Shown here in pieces: positions 40,491 through 51,564 of a stretch of DNA of 64,000 nucleotides (positions are counted from its first letter, which is position 1; the number at the start of each line of letters is the position of its first letter). The position numbers and the translations under genes are program-made. The notes beneath the pieces were generated by a model. It made no database searches. It was not told where the DNA came from and saw only the letters and a list, made by a program, of their open reading frames with translations. This DNA comes from Candidatus Coatesiibacteriota bacterium. GTDB taxonomy: Bacteria > RBG-13-66-14 > B26-G2 > JAUVZD01. The DNA is taken from positions 1-64,000 of the forward strand of contig JAUVZD010000010.1 of NCBI GenBank assembly GCA_030602715.1, given 5' to 3'.

Positions 40491-42734
40491 ATGGATTTTC
40501 TAAAGATTCCGTCTGAGTCAATTCCGTCATTTGAGAACCTTTCCATCTGGGTGGTTCTGGGTTGTGCGTTTATCGGCATTTTATATGGCATCTATCTCAT
40601 CCGCCATATTCTCGTAAAGGATGCCGGCTCCAAAAAGATGCAGGAGATTGCCAAGGCAATCCAGGAGGGTGCTCGGACTTACCTGAATCGCCAGTTCAAA
40701 ACCATCGTCTTCTTCACAATCATCCTTGGGGTTCTTCTATATCTCACCGCAATCCCCAAGGACCATTTCACCGGCAGATTTGACTTTTTTGATAGCATCG
40801 CCATCGGCAGGATGTTAGCCTTCTTTCTGGGGGCATTCTTCTCCGCCCTGGTGGGCTTTGTGGGTATGAGCCTTGCAGTGCGCGCCAATGTGCGCACCGC
40901 CCATGCGGCAAAGACCAGCTTTCAGGAGGCGCTGACCATAGCCTTCCGCAGCGGCAGCGTTGCCGGGATGTTCACCGTGGGTTTGGGGCTTCTGGGGGCG
41001 ACGGTCATCTTCCTCATCTTCCGGGAGGAATCCTACGAGGTTTTGATCGGCTTCGGCTTCGGGGGGTGTATGCTGGCTCTGTTTATGCGAGTCGGCGGAG
41101 GCATCTTCACCAAAGCCGCAGATATAGGCGCCGACCTGGTGGGCAAGGTGGAGGCTGGCATCCCCGAGGACGACCCCCGCAACGCTGCGGTCATAGCCGA
41201 CAATGTGGGCGATAATGTCGGCGATTGTGCCGGGATGGCGGCGGACATATTTGAGTCCTACGAGGTGACCCTGGTAGCCTCTATGATACTGGGACTTGCC
41301 GCTTTTCCCGGCAGTTTCGTGGGGGTCTTCTTCCCCCTTCTGGTGCGGGGAGTTGGGGTGCTGACCTCTATATTCGGCACCTATGTGGTAAAAGCGGGCA
41401 AGAAGGAGACCCACGCTATGCGAGCCATCAACCGCGGTTTCATCATTAGCGCGGTCCTCTCCGCCGTCGGCTTCTTCTATTTCGCCTACGCTTATGTGAA
41501 GGATATGCGGGTCTTCTGGGCTACCGTGGTCGGCTTGTGTCTGGCGGTGGTCATCAGCCTCATAACCGAGCACTTTACCTCCATCAAGCGCAAACCGGTT
41601 AAGGAGATAGCCGCCGCCACCAAGACCGGCACCGCGACCAACATCCTCTCCGGAATTGCCGTCGGTATGGAAAGCTCGGTATGGGCAATCCTGGTCATCG
41701 CCTTAGCCATCTTCGTCTCCGTGCTTCTTGCCGGAGCCAACGCTTCCTTTTCCATGATTCTTTACCTTATCTCCCTGGTGGGGATGGGGATGTTAACCAC
41801 CACCGGGGTAATTATCGCTATGGATTCCTTCGGTCCGGTAGCGGACAACGCCCAGGGGATAATTGAGATGTCCAAGGAGGGGGATGAGAAGACCTCCCGC
41901 ATCATCGCCGGGCTGGATGCGGTGGGGAATACCACCAAAGCCATCACCAAGGGCTTCGCCATCGCCAGTGCGGTGATAGCCGCCACCAGCCTCTTCGGCT
42001 CCTACTTCACCGAGATCGGCAAGGTCGGCTCCAAAATCTCCGCTATCAATATCTCCAGCCCGGTGGTCTTCATCGGACTGCTCATCGGCGGAGCGGTGCC
42101 CTTCCTGTTCAGCTCCTTTACCATCCGAGCGGTAGGTCGGACCGCCGGCGAGGTCATCAATGAGGTGCGGAGGCAGTTTCGGGAGATTAAAGGATTGATG
42201 GAGGGCAAGGCACAACCGGAATACACCCGCTGTGTGGATATCTGCACCCGCTCGGCTCTGCGCGAGCTTATAAGCCCCGGAATTCTAGCCATCGTCACCC
42301 CCATCGTGGTCGGATTTGTCTTCAAGGAAGCGGCTCTTGGCGCCTATCTTGCCGGCACCATACTGGTGGGTCAGTTGTTGGCGGTCTTCCTGGCAAACTC
42401 CGGCGGAGCCTGGGACAACGCCAAAAAATCCATTGAGGACGGTCTCTACGGTGGCAAGGGCTCCGATTGCCACAAGGCGGCGGTGGTCGGCGACACCGTG
42501 GGCGACCCATTCAAGGATACCGCCGGTCCGGCTCTCAACCCGCTAATCAAGGTGATGAGCCTGGTGGCATTGATCATCGCTCCCCTTGTGGTTAGTTATA
42601 AGGACTGGGATTGGCGGTTGGTGGTGCTCGTCTGCTGCGGGCTCATCCTCTTGGTATATGCCGTCTGGTCCAGCAAGCGTAGCTCCTTCAAACTGGAGGG
42701 GGAGAGGAAAGCCAAGACAAAGGGCAAGAAGTAG
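40491..42734 (+). CDS. hppA: Membrane-bound H+-translocating pyrophosphatase
   Basis: 747 aa from ATG 40491 (GGGAGAGGGTGG site); the open frame begins 18 codons earlier without support. About 16 membrane helices. PPi-binding motifs are [21 protein letters not shown] and [13 protein letters not shown], with the late [11 protein letters not shown]. The selectivity motif reads [10 protein letters not shown]: Lys and Thr at the two diagnostic positions, the signature of K+-independent H+-pumping enzymes rather than K+-dependent ones. It pumps ions with energy from PPi. Confidence 0.97.
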   Translation: MDFLKIPSESIPSFENLSIWVVLGCAFIGILYGIYLIRHILVKDAGSKKMQEIAKAIQEGARTYLNRQFKTIVFFTIILGVLLYLTAIPKDHFTGRFDFFDSIAIGRMLAFFLGAFFSALVGFVGMSLAVRANVRTAHAAKTSFQEALTIAFRSGSVAGMFTVGLGLLGATVIFLIFREESYEVLIGFGFGGCMLALFMRVGGGIFTKAADIGADLVGKVEAGIPEDDPRNAAVIADNVGDNVGDCAGMAADIFESYEVTLVASMILGLAAFPGSFVGVFFPLLVRGVGVLTSIFGTYVVKAGKKETHAMRAINRGFIISAVLSAVGFFYFAYAYVKDMRVFWATVVGLCLAVVISLITEHFTSIKRKPVKEIAAATKTGTATNILSGIAVGMESSVWAILVIALAIFVSVLLAGANASFSMILYLISLVGMGMLTTTGVIIAMDSFGPVADNAQGIIEMSKEGDEKTSRIIAGLDAVGNTTKAITKGFAIASAVIAATSLFGSYFTEIGKVGSKISAINISSPVVFIGLLIGGAVPFLFSSFTIRAVGRTAGEVINEVRRQFREIKGLMEGKAQPEYTRCVDICTRSALRELISPGILAIVTPIVVGFVFKEAALGAYLAGTILVGQLLAVFLANSGGAWDNAKKSIEDGLYGGKGSDCHKAAVVGDTVGDPFKDTAGPALNPLIKVMSLVALIIAPLVVSYKDWDWRLVVLVCCGLILLVYAVWSSKRSSFKLEGERKAKTKGKK

Positions 42735-42757
42735 TCTTATAGGATAAAATTTCATTC

Positions 42758-42786
42758 GGGGGGGATATTACAAAGCCCCCCCTTAA
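42758..42786 (+). terminator. Terminator after hppA
   Basis: Seven G (42758-42764) paired with seven C (42776-42782) across a short loop, with a weak TTAAAA tail. Confidence 0.6.
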
Positions 42787-42816
42787 AATTGTGATTTGAG
42801 AGCAAATGGTGTTACC

Positions 42817-42845
42817 TTGACAGTGAGTTTAGTTTGGGTTAATAT
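42817..42845 (+). promoter_or_regulatory. Sigma70-type promoter for the DUF362 gene
   Basis: TTGACA (42817-42822), 17-nt spacer, TAATAT (42840-42845), 29 nt before the ATG. Confidence 0.65.
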
Positions 42846-42874
42846 TCTCCAGTTGATTAGTGGAGGAAGGGAAA

Positions 42875-44004
<1,130 letters not shown>

Positions 44005-44005
<1 letters not shown>

Positions 44006-44523
44006 TGCGTGCCTTAGCCGGCATAGTTGTATTCCTTATCCTGCTCAATCTTTTGAGTGGGACTGTTATTGCTCGGGAGCAGGACGGCTATTCCGCCAGG
44101 CTGATCGTCGCAGAGGTGGGGCTGGGGGCGGCAGGCGCCGCAGGAGGATTCATTACCGGAGTAGCCATAGGCAACCTGGTCTATAAGACCACCCCACAGC
44201 ACGCCGGTGGGGGGCTGGTGGGGGGGATGGTCGGTTGGTGCGTGGGAGGCTCGCTGGGGGTCTATTTTGCCGGGGAGTATCTGGGTGACGACAGCGCCAA
44301 CGACCCCCTCACCTTCGGAGCAACCCTGGGGGCGGGGCTGTCATTGCTGGTGCTGGGGTCCCTGCTTGATATAGGACCTTTGACCACCTGGGGGACGCTC
44401 ATCTCCCCCCTGGTGTCGCTTATCACTTACAACCTGGTAAAGCGACCGGCGCCGATTGAGGAGGGGGCGGGACAGGTGAAGGATAGGACGATAATGGTGC
44501 CGATAATCTCTTTTACATTTTGA
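44005..44523 (+). CDS. Glycine-rich membrane protein
   Basis: 172 aa. ATG 44005 overlaps the DUF362 stop. A leader (M-R-A-L-A-G-I-V-V-F-L-I-L-L-N-L-L) is followed by very Gly/Ala-rich hydrophobic segments (G-L-G-A-A-G-A-A-G-G-F-I-T-G-V-A-I-G and G-G-G-L-V-G-G-M-V-G-W-C-V-G-G-S-L-G-V), recalling glycine-zipper proteins. It ends P-I-I-S-F-T-F. No family assigned; coupled translation suggests a role with DUF362. Confidence 0.65.
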
Positions 44524-44723
44524 GGGTAGCGCTAAGAGGCGATATTTATAGCCTTTAATTGACGAAAGTCCTGCTTATTTTTGGCATCCATCAAGTAAAA
44601 CTTGTTTCTGGATACTGTATTTTTTGAGGTGCAATCAGCTACGCTTCGGCTTTGACCAAACCATTTCAACCGGATTTGAAGAACTTGATTTTATTGTGTG
44701 GCTTAATGTAGGAGACCATAAAG

Positions 44724-45566
44724 ATGGAGTGTATATTTTCAGTTGATGTTGAGGACTGGTTTCACATCTTGGACATTCCATCCGCTCCGAAGATATCGGA
44801 ATGGGATTCATTGCCATCGCACGTTGAGAAGAATTTTAGAAAGCTTTTGGACATCTTCAGTGAGAAGGATGTTCAGGTCACCTGTTTCTTTCTGGGTTGG
44901 GTGGCCCAAAGATTTCCCCATCTGGTGAGGGAAGCGGCTGGTAGAGGGCACGAGATAGCTTCTCATGGCTATTCCCACAAACTAATCTATCGGATGACCG
45001 AGCAGGAGTTCTTTCAGGATGCGGTGAAATCTAAGGCTATCATTGAGGAGATTACCGGGCGTCCGGTTTCAGGGTATCGCTGCTCGGGGTTTTCGGTTGT
45101 AGAGGATACCGATTGGTTTTTTGATGGACTGATGGAGGCTGGATACGGTTACGATTCTTCGGTGTTTCCCGCTCCCCGGGGGCACGGAGGAATGAAAAGC
45201 GGCAGATGTGCGCCCTATTTGGTCGCCGGTGGTTCCAGGAGGCTCGTAGAATTTCCCATCACCATTACAAGAGTATTCGGAAGACCTCTGTGCTTATTTG
45301 GCGGTGGCTACTTGAGGTTTTTCCCATATTCTCTCATTAAAAAGACCGCTTTGAATGTATTGAGGGAGGGTCGTCCGGTAATCTTTTACATCCACCCCCG
45401 GGAGATAGAGCCCAACCATCCCCGTCTGCCTATGAGCGTCAGGCGAAGATTCAAATCTTATGTAGGTCTAAAGAAGACGAGAGGGAAGATAATGAGGATA
45501 CTTGACGACTTTGAGGTGACGACCTTTGAGAGATTCATCGCAAAGTATAGACTATTAGGGAGCTAA
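44724..45566 (+). CDS. Polysaccharide deacetylase, XrtA/PEP-CTERM-locus type
   Basis: 280 aa. NodB-fold motifs: F-S-V-D-V-E-D-W-F-H (catalytic and metal Asp), H-E-I-A-S-H-G-Y-S-H (metal histidines), G-Y-R-C-S-G-F-S, and F-Y-I-H-P-R-E. The V-D-V-E-D-W start and the H-P-R-E-I-E-P-N-H-P end are typical of the deacetylase subfamily found in exosortase/EPS loci. No exosortase is in the window. It removes acetyl or formyl groups from a surface polysaccharide. AGGAG site precedes. Confidence 0.92.
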   Translation: MECIFSVDVEDWFHILDIPSAPKISEWDSLPSHVEKNFRKLLDIFSEKDVQVTCFFLGWVAQRFPHLVREAAGRGHEIASHGYSHKLIYRMTEQEFFQDAVKSKAIIEEITGRPVSGYRCSGFSVVEDTDWFFDGLMEAGYGYDSSVFPAPRGHGGMKSGRCAPYLVAGGSRRLVEFPITITRVFGRPLCLFGGGYLRFFPYSLIKKTALNVLREGRPVIFYIHPREIEPNHPRLPMSVRRRFKSYVGLKKTRGKIMRILDDFEVTTFERFIAKYRLLGS

Positions 45567-45568
45567 TA

Positions 45569-46213
45569 ATGCCAAAGAAGGGAACATCGCAATTTTTTAA
45601 TTCCTACGCCCGGGGTTTTAATGTAATCTACGGAAGCGAGAATACCCTTCTCAATAGAATAATAAACGGATTATTCGGAAGGAGTATGAGACTTAGGTTT
45701 ATCAAGACCATTGAGGGTTGTGAGCCGATAGAGGGAAGAAGTGTCATTGATGTAGGTTGTGGCTCCGGTCATTATGCAATCGTACTGGCGCAGAGAGGAG
45801 CAAAATCTATATTGGGGATTGATTTTGCCAAGGGGATGATTGAGCTGGCTGATGGCAATGCCCGGCTTGCCGACGTTGAGGATAGGTGTAACTTCATCTG
45901 TTACGATTTTTTAGTCTATCCCCTAAAAGGGAAGTTTGATTATTCGGTGGTTGTAGGTTTTATGGATTATATTGAGCACCCCGAAGAAATCATCAAAAGG
46001 GTGTTAGCTATTACAAAAACCAGAGCCTTCTTCAGTTTTCCTCTGGAGGGAGGTATTTTTGCCCGGCAGCGGAAGATTCGATATAGAAGGAAATGCGATC
46101 TGTTTTTATATAAAGAGGAAGAGGTTCGTGAGTTATTTGCTGGCGAAAGTTACGAGAAGCTGGAAGTGGAGAGGATCAGTCGCGACCTCTTTGTTACCGT
46201 CCACATGAGATAA
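45569..46213 (+). CDS. SAM-dependent methyltransferase (class I)
   Basis: 214 aa. Motif I is V-I-D-V-G-C-G-S-G-H-Y-A, followed by I-L-G-I-D-F-A-K-G-M-I-E-L-A and Y-S-V-V-V-G-F-M-D-Y-I-E-H. It starts 2 bp after the deacetylase stop, so both probably act on the same glycan or lipid. Substrate not inferable. Confidence 0.9.
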   Translation: MPKKGTSQFFNSYARGFNVIYGSENTLLNRIINGLFGRSMRLRFIKTIEGCEPIEGRSVIDVGCGSGHYAIVLAQRGAKSILGIDFAKGMIELADGNARLADVEDRCNFICYDFLVYPLKGKFDYSVVVGFMDYIEHPEEIIKRVLAITKTRAFFSFPLEGGIFARQRKIRYRRKCDLFLYKEEEVRELFAGESYEKLEVERISRDLFVTVHMR

Positions 46214-46280
46214 GCTCTTGCTACCACAATTATTATGTGCCCATCAACTTATTTACATTTTGAGAATGAACGGCGATTAC

Positions 46281-46314
46281 AAAAAAGCGGAGTGGTTTCC
46301 CACCCCGCTTTTTT
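46281..46314. terminator. Bidirectional terminator
   Basis: AAAAAAGCGG(A)GTGG / CCAC(C)CCGCTTTTTT around TTTC; serves the methyltransferase (+) and ABC permease (-) genes. Confidence 0.85.
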
Positions 46315-46322
46315 GTTGAAGT

Positions 46323-47126
46323 TTATTTTATCTTCCGCTTGCTGAATATCACCAGGGAGAAGCCGAGTAGCAACAACAGGTAGAATATTCCCACAAAGAA
46401 TGAATACCACTCGGCGCTCGGGGGTGTCTTTCCGCTCATCACTCCATCAGCCAGATTCTGGATGTCAGCGAAGGGTGGGGTTAGGGCATAGATTATCTGG
46501 GATATAGCCTTCACCACAATATTTTGGGGAAGGACGGTTATCATCTCCTTGACCGATTCTATTCCCAGAACGAAGCTGAGGATATAAGCGATTACGGTCA
46601 GTAAGCCTGCGGCAATGCGGGGGATTAGGAGGCTGAGAAAACCGGCCAGAGCCACCGCCAGGGCGAAACCCAGAGCGGTGATGACTATCCCGTACCATAG
46701 CAATAGGTCCAGATAGCCTAAGCGGAAAGCGATGACGAGAATGGCCAGGACGGTGAGAGCCGATGTTGCCAGCAGGGTGAACCCCAAAGTCCCCAGATAG
46801 CGCCCCAGTAAGAACTGAATACGGGATGTGGCTTTGGATAAGGCTTTATTCCCCAGGCTTTCTGTCCGCTTCCCGGTATAGGAGCTCATTCCCAGGAAGA
46901 TCCCCAACACCACACCCCAGAATGCAACTAATTGGAGGGAGATGGAGCGGGCTATTCCCACTACTTGGACACAGTCCAGGTGGGGACAGTTTGCTGATGA
47001 GGTGGGGGAATAGAAGAGTGCTGAAAATATCAGATAGACCGCTCCCAAAGCCAGGAGAAGATAGACCGCCCAACGTCCTGCGTTCTCCCTTAAGGTGTAG
47101 GCGATAATAGCCCACAGAGCCCGCAC
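46323..47126 (-). CDS. ABC-2 type transporter permease
   Basis: 267 aa, six membrane helices with a loop after the first. It begins M-R-A-L-W-A-I-I-A-Y-T-L-R-E-N (GTG start behind GGTGAGG), a common ABC-2 permease opening, and has I-F-L-G-M-S-S-Y-T-G-K-R-T-E-S and K-A-L-S-K-A-T-S-R-I-Q-F-L-L-G-R-Y, as in NosY/ABC-2 permeases. No ATPase gene is adjacent in the window, so the partner must be elsewhere. Confidence 0.85.
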   Translation of the reverse strand: MRALWAIIAYTLRENAGRWAVYLLLALGAVYLIFSALFYSPTSSANCPHLDCVQVVGIARSISLQLVAFWGVVLGIFLGMSSYTGKRTESLGNKALSKATSRIQFLLGRYLGTLGFTLLATSALTVLAILVIAFRLGYLDLLLWYGIVITALGFALAVALAGFLSLLIPRIAAGLLTVIAYILSFVLGIESVKEMITVLPQNIVVKAISQIIYALTPPFADIQNLADGVMSGKTPPSAEWYSFFVGIFYLLLLLGFSLVIFSKRKIK

Positions 47127-47367
47127 TATCCCTCACCTTTCTTGGGTTTGGCTTTTGGTTTGTATTCACCCTTTGCAATCATTTATAATATTTCTACCTA
47201 ACGGATACATCTATTTCTACTTTTTTTTCTTCCTCAAATAATTCCAGTGTGGGGTGCATTTCGCAAATAAACAGCGATTTCTAACCCTTGACGGTCCGGA
47301 AGAACTTCCCCAGACCGCAATCCAAACGAGCGAACTCACTGTGACTTAAACAAGATCTAATACGGAT

Positions 47368-48186
47368 TTATTCGTAGCTCGAGTGCTTTACATCTACACC
47401 GGCGTCCATTACTTCTTTGGATTTTTCTTCTGAGGTTATTATTTCTTCTGCCAATCTGAGATATGCCTGGGCTCCTGCAGAGGAGATGTTAAAGAGTATT
47501 GCCGGTTGTTTGTAAGCCGGGGCTTCCGCAAGTGCGGCACTGCGTGGGATGACTATGTTGAAGACCTTGCCAGGAAATCTTTGCCTTAGCTTTTGCTTAA
47601 TATTGGCAGAAAGGCGGGTGCGTGGGTCGTACATGGTGAGAAGGAAGCCTTCAATTTCTATTGATGGATTAAGGCCGTAGCGGATGGTGCGGATTAACTT
47701 AATGAAGCTTTCGAAAGCGTGGTAGGAATAATATTCACTCTGCACCGGGATGATGATGCTGTCTGCAGCGGTAATGCCTGCAACGGTAATGTGGCTTAAG
47801 GAGGGGGGGCAGTCGAACAGAATGTAATCGTATACGAAAGTGACTTCATAGAGCGAGTTGGCAAGAATGCTTCGGTTTTTACTGCCCTGTACCATTTCCT
47901 CTTCAGCGATGTTAGACCAGATATTGGCGGGTATTATGTCAAGATAGGGTATTTCCGTCCGGTATATTAGCTCAACGATTGGTACCTTTTTAACAAATAG
48001 GTCGTAGATGCCCCGCATCGCCCTATTATTGGTGATGCCGCAGGCGATACCGGCACAACCCTGGGGGTCAAGATCAATGAGCAGGATGCGTCTCTCTAAG
48101 ATGGCGAGGGAAGCGGCAAGGTTGACCGATGTGGTCGTTTTACCAACACCACCTTTTTGACTGGCAATGGCAATTTTTTTTAACAT
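47368..48186 (-). CDS. ParA/Soj-family ATPase
   Basis: 272 aa. Deviant Walker A K-G-G-V-G-K-T-T-T, then L-L-I-D-L-D-P-Q-G, and Y-D-Y-I-L-F-D-C-P-P-S-L. The usual ParA fold is complete and slightly longer than Soj, with a charged C-terminal tail. No parB is adjacent; instead the upstream gene of the same direction (50 bp away) codes for a 955-aa coiled-coil protein. ParA ATPases of this kind position chromosomes, plasmids or protein clusters. The context favours a positioning role with the coiled coil (inference). Confidence 0.93.
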   Translation of the reverse strand: MLKKIAIASQKGGVGKTTTSVNLAASLAILERRILLIDLDPQGCAGIACGITNNRAMRGIYDLFVKKVPIVELIYRTEIPYLDIIPANIWSNIAEEEMVQGSKNRSILANSLYEVTFVYDYILFDCPPSLSHITVAGITAADSIIIPVQSEYYSYHAFESFIKLIRTIRYGLNPSIEIEGFLLTMYDPRTRLSANIKQKLRQRFPGKVFNIVIPRSAALAEAPAYKQPAILFNISSAGAQAYLRLAEEIITSEEKSKEVMDAGVDVKHSSYE

Positions 48187-48235
48187 ATTCCATCCTACTA
48201 AGTAATTTGGTTTTAGCTCGCCTAAATAATAATTT

Positions 48236-51103
48236 CTAGAAGTCCATGTTAGTTTTTTCCTTACCCTTAATATATGATTCCAGTCGATTGATTTCAGATT
48301 GAAGCATACTGACGCGCCTATCGGCCTGGTGAACGATCTCCAGTTTTGTATCTACATCTTTTAGTTTTCTTTCCAACTCACTGAATAGTCGCGCCTGTTC
48401 TTCCAACCTTTGTTGTCGTTGTTCGATCTGCCTTAAATTCTCGTCCAGTCGGCTTTCCAGCTCGCCGATCCGGAAAAGCTGGGAGGAGACTTCGGCGACC
48501 TTGTTGTATTTTTCACTTACCTCTGTTGACTGCTTCTTGACCCTATCATTGATAGTCATAAGGTCGTCTATCTGGTTGCGCAGTTGGGCGATGCCATCAG
48601 CATTTTCTTGCAAGTTTTTAAAATCTTCTTTTACCCCGGCTGAGAGCTTGCTGAGACCACGAAGCTCCTGGTAAACGGTAAGGACTTTATCACGGTCCTC
48701 ATTGATAGATTTGATACGTTCCTCCAGGTCGTCGCTGAGCATGGTGATGGCGTTAAGCCTTTCGTCAACCGTCGTGAGAGTTTCATGCTGTTCGGTGATA
48801 TTTTGTGCCTGTTGCTCCAACTTTACCGCGATCTCCTCAACACGAGCCAGCGAAGTTTTTGCCTGATTGACGAACGTTTCAACGCTCTTTTTGTCGGAGG
48901 TTATCTTTTCTGTGGTGGACTTAAAATCTTTTCTAATAGACTGTAACTCGCCAAGAGTTTTCTCTACATCGTTGGCGAGGGTCTTATAGTCTTCAGTGGC
49001 AGCTTCCGCCCGGGTTTTTATCTTGAGGAGGTCGTTGAGCTTATCACCAATCTCCTCCAGTTCACCCTCACCCTTGAGGACGGATTTTTTCTTTTCTTCT
49101 ACACGGGTTATCGCCAGACTGAGGTCGGACAATTTCATTTCAAGAGCCTTAAGCCGGGCATCCTCACGATTCAGCAACAGCATTCGTTCGCTAATATCGT
49201 CAACGAGCCTATCCATAGTTTCCATTCTTTGGGAAACAGCATCGACAATCTGTTGCCTTGTCTTTACCTCTGTGGTCTGATTATTGAGCTCGGCCCAAAG
49301 GGAGCGCATGGTTTCAATACTATTTTGATAATCCTGGGTAAGTTCAGATTTCACCTTTTTTTGCTCGCCGAACAATTTGGTAATATTCTCATTTTCCTCT
49401 CTTATGCTTTTAAGAGTACTTTCGGCAGCTCGGAGTTCGGTTGTTGCCTCCCCCAGCATATCAAACTCACGGGAAAATTCTTTGAGCCTATTTTCAATTG
49501 TAGAAAGGTAAGATTCCTGGCTTATGATCTCGTTTTCCCGTGCCACGATGGATTCTACCACCGTTGAGAGGTGATTCGATTTTTCGGTCAGACTCTGCAG
49601 AAGCGATTGCCTTTCGGATAGGTCCGCCTTGAACTTATCAAGGGTTGTCCCCAGCTCAAATATTTCTGAGAAGTTATCCCTGATCTCTTTGATCTGAGCG
49701 CCCTGCTCCTGAAGAAAATCGTATTGGCGACCTATTTCTTGGATTTTATCGCCTGCCTGGGTGATCTCTGAGAGAAACCTTTCAGCCTTGGCGATATTTT
49801 CGGTAAGGGAGGTCTGTTTTGTGTCCAGTTCTTCCATTTGCGCTGCAAACTGCTGGAAATTCTGTGAGTATGTGTTCAATTGTTCAATAGTATTTTGGGC
49901 TTCCGCTTTGATATCTATTAATTTGAGGAATTTCTCCTCCAGCGATGAGGTTATCTCGTTAAAAGAGGAAACCTTTTCCTCAACTTTTCTAATCTCATCC
50001 TGTTTGCGGTCCAGCTCGGCGAATTTGCTTTCTATTTCCCAAGCCAGGACATCCAGCTTACCCACCTTCTCGTTTACCCTTTCTATGACTGTTCGGTGGT
50101 CTTCCAGAAGGTTTGTCTTCAATTCAATTTGTTCAATCAAGTCATTAAGCTCTGCAATGTTACTTTCCGCCTGTTTGTATCTCTCAGCTTCTTTTGCAAG
50201 AAATTCTAATCTTTCCGACAACACGGTTGTTCTTTCTTCCTGCCCGGAAATAGTTTGCTGAACCCCATCCACTCTATTTCTGACCTGAGCAACATTCTTC
50301 TCGAACTCTTTCAACATGCCGTGCACCTGGAATATAAGTTCGGTGCTTTGCTGGATTTCCCTCTGTGCCTTAGTGGTAGATTCAAGCTGGGTACTGATGG
50401 TTTCAGAGCGTTCGCTAATGGCGTTTAGCTTGACCTCAAATTTCTCAACAGAGGGTACAATCTTGTTAATTTTCTTGGTATAATGTTGCAGTTGTTGAAA
50501 TTGCTCCGTGATCTGTTCCAGCTCATTGCGAATCTGAGCTGTTTTCTGCGTGGTTTGAGCTTCAGATTGGTTTACCTTTTCGGATAAGGTCGTCGTTTCC
50601 CGTTCTAACTCGGTTATTTTCTGTGAGAGGGAAGTTTCCGTTTCGGATAGGTTCTTGGCTATCCCTTCATACTTGTCCGCCCTCTCCTGCAGGTTGTTAA
50701 ATTGACCAGCAAGTCGGGTTATATTGTTGCTTAGTTCCTGGAAACCTTCCTTAAGTCTTAAAAACTCATCCTGCTTTGCAAGAACTGCATCCAGGTGGCT
50801 TTTCGCTGCTAATGTTCTTTCGTTTATGGAACTTAGCTGTTCTTCGGTCTTCTGTGCATTTTCCCGAACAGTTTTTATTGTTTCGGTGGATTTTGCCGTT
50901 TGTTCAGCGAATGTTTGAATTTGTTCAGTTCTACGTTCCAGCTCGGCTAGTTTGGTTGCCATCTCATCCGCCTTTTGTTTTTGTGTCGCCAGTTCGTTTC
51001 CACGTTGATAGACTTCTTCCAGCAAACGTCTGAACTCCGCTCCCTTATCGTCGAGACTATCGAGAAACTTTTCGCTGTCTGACTCTTTTTTCTTTCCGAA
51101 CAT
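48236..51103 (-). CDS. Giant coiled-coil protein paired with ParA
   Basis: 955 aa, almost entirely heptad-patterned Glu/Gln/Leu/Lys with hardly any proline and no Walker motifs, so it is not an SMC ATPase. It begins M-F-G-K-K-K-E-S-D-S-E-K-F-L-D. Loose repeats of about 100 residues recur, with forms of 'I-x-x-L-x-x-R-x-x-x-L-x-x-x-x-E-x-x-x' and turns like K-x-D-V-L-A-W-E. No signal peptide or membrane helix. It is a likely cytoplasmic fibrous scaffold. GGGAGG site. The locus is AT-richer than its surroundings. Confidence 0.85.
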   Translation of the reverse strand: MFGKKKESDSEKFLDSLDDKGAEFRRLLEEVYQRGNELATQKQKADEMATKLAELERRTEQIQTFAEQTAKSTETIKTVRENAQKTEEQLSSINERTLAAKSHLDAVLAKQDEFLRLKEGFQELSNNITRLAGQFNNLQERADKYEGIAKNLSETETSLSQKITELERETTTLSEKVNQSEAQTTQKTAQIRNELEQITEQFQQLQHYTKKINKIVPSVEKFEVKLNAISERSETISTQLESTTKAQREIQQSTELIFQVHGMLKEFEKNVAQVRNRVDGVQQTISGQEERTTVLSERLEFLAKEAERYKQAESNIAELNDLIEQIELKTNLLEDHRTVIERVNEKVGKLDVLAWEIESKFAELDRKQDEIRKVEEKVSSFNEITSSLEEKFLKLIDIKAEAQNTIEQLNTYSQNFQQFAAQMEELDTKQTSLTENIAKAERFLSEITQAGDKIQEIGRQYDFLQEQGAQIKEIRDNFSEIFELGTTLDKFKADLSERQSLLQSLTEKSNHLSTVVESIVARENEIISQESYLSTIENRLKEFSREFDMLGEATTELRAAESTLKSIREENENITKLFGEQKKVKSELTQDYQNSIETMRSLWAELNNQTTEVKTRQQIVDAVSQRMETMDRLVDDISERMLLLNREDARLKALEMKLSDLSLAITRVEEKKKSVLKGEGELEEIGDKLNDLLKIKTRAEAATEDYKTLANDVEKTLGELQSIRKDFKSTTEKITSDKKSVETFVNQAKTSLARVEEIAVKLEQQAQNITEQHETLTTVDERLNAITMLSDDLEERIKSINEDRDKVLTVYQELRGLSKLSAGVKEDFKNLQENADGIAQLRNQIDDLMTINDRVKKQSTEVSEKYNKVAEVSSQLFRIGELESRLDENLRQIEQRQQRLEEQARLFSELERKLKDVDTKLEIVHQADRRVSMLQSEINRLESYIKGKEKTNMDF

Positions 51104-51564
51104 TGAGACCTACCTCCCTTGCGGAACCTTTGCAGGGTGTTTCAAAAGATATATGTAATATTTCATGAAACAAGGTAACACTTGCATTATGTACTTAAGT
51201 TCCGTTTCGTAACTGCTCTCTTCCGCGAAATGGTTTTCTCACAGTATATAATTACTTCTATTTATAATCACCTTGTTTGCGTTATTATACATCTAGTCTG
51301 TTACCTATGTCCTGTTACTCTTTCGCTACTCATGTTATGTTATGATATTTTCCTGTTGAAATCAATAGAAAATAACTCGCAATCATAATATTTTTCATTT
51401 TCTCTAATCACGCATATGCTTGCGCACGGGTGATATTGGGGGAAGTAGCTTATAGGCCTGCATAAGTTTTATTTCTGCGCTGAACAGGATTGGCTCCCCC
51501 AGTTGGAGATGATGAGACACGGAAGGAGGCTTTATATTTCCCTAATCAAGCTGTTGGACTGATA
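51104..51564. other. AT-rich intergenic gap upstream of the coiled-coil gene
   Basis: No gene supported. A 68-codon plus-strand frame at 51182 is hydrophobic AT-rich noise. A possible minus-strand promoter lies at 51173-51146 (TTGTTT, 16 nt, TATCTT), 43 nt upstream of the coiled-coil start. No parS-like inverted repeat seen. Confidence 0.4.

Noticed and set aside
40815-41573. 252-codon minus-strand open frame
   Set aside because: Shadow of hppA, rich in His/Gln/Gly as expected from antisense of a GC-rich membrane protein gene.
47240-47367. Peptide-like text after parA (S-E-F-A-R-L-D-C-G-L-G-K-F-F)
   Set aside because: Short, interrupted by a stop, no start codon or family match.
51182-51388. 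68-codon hydrophobic plus-strand frame
   Set aside because: AT-rich chance frame without ribosome site in the upstream region of the coiled-coil gene.
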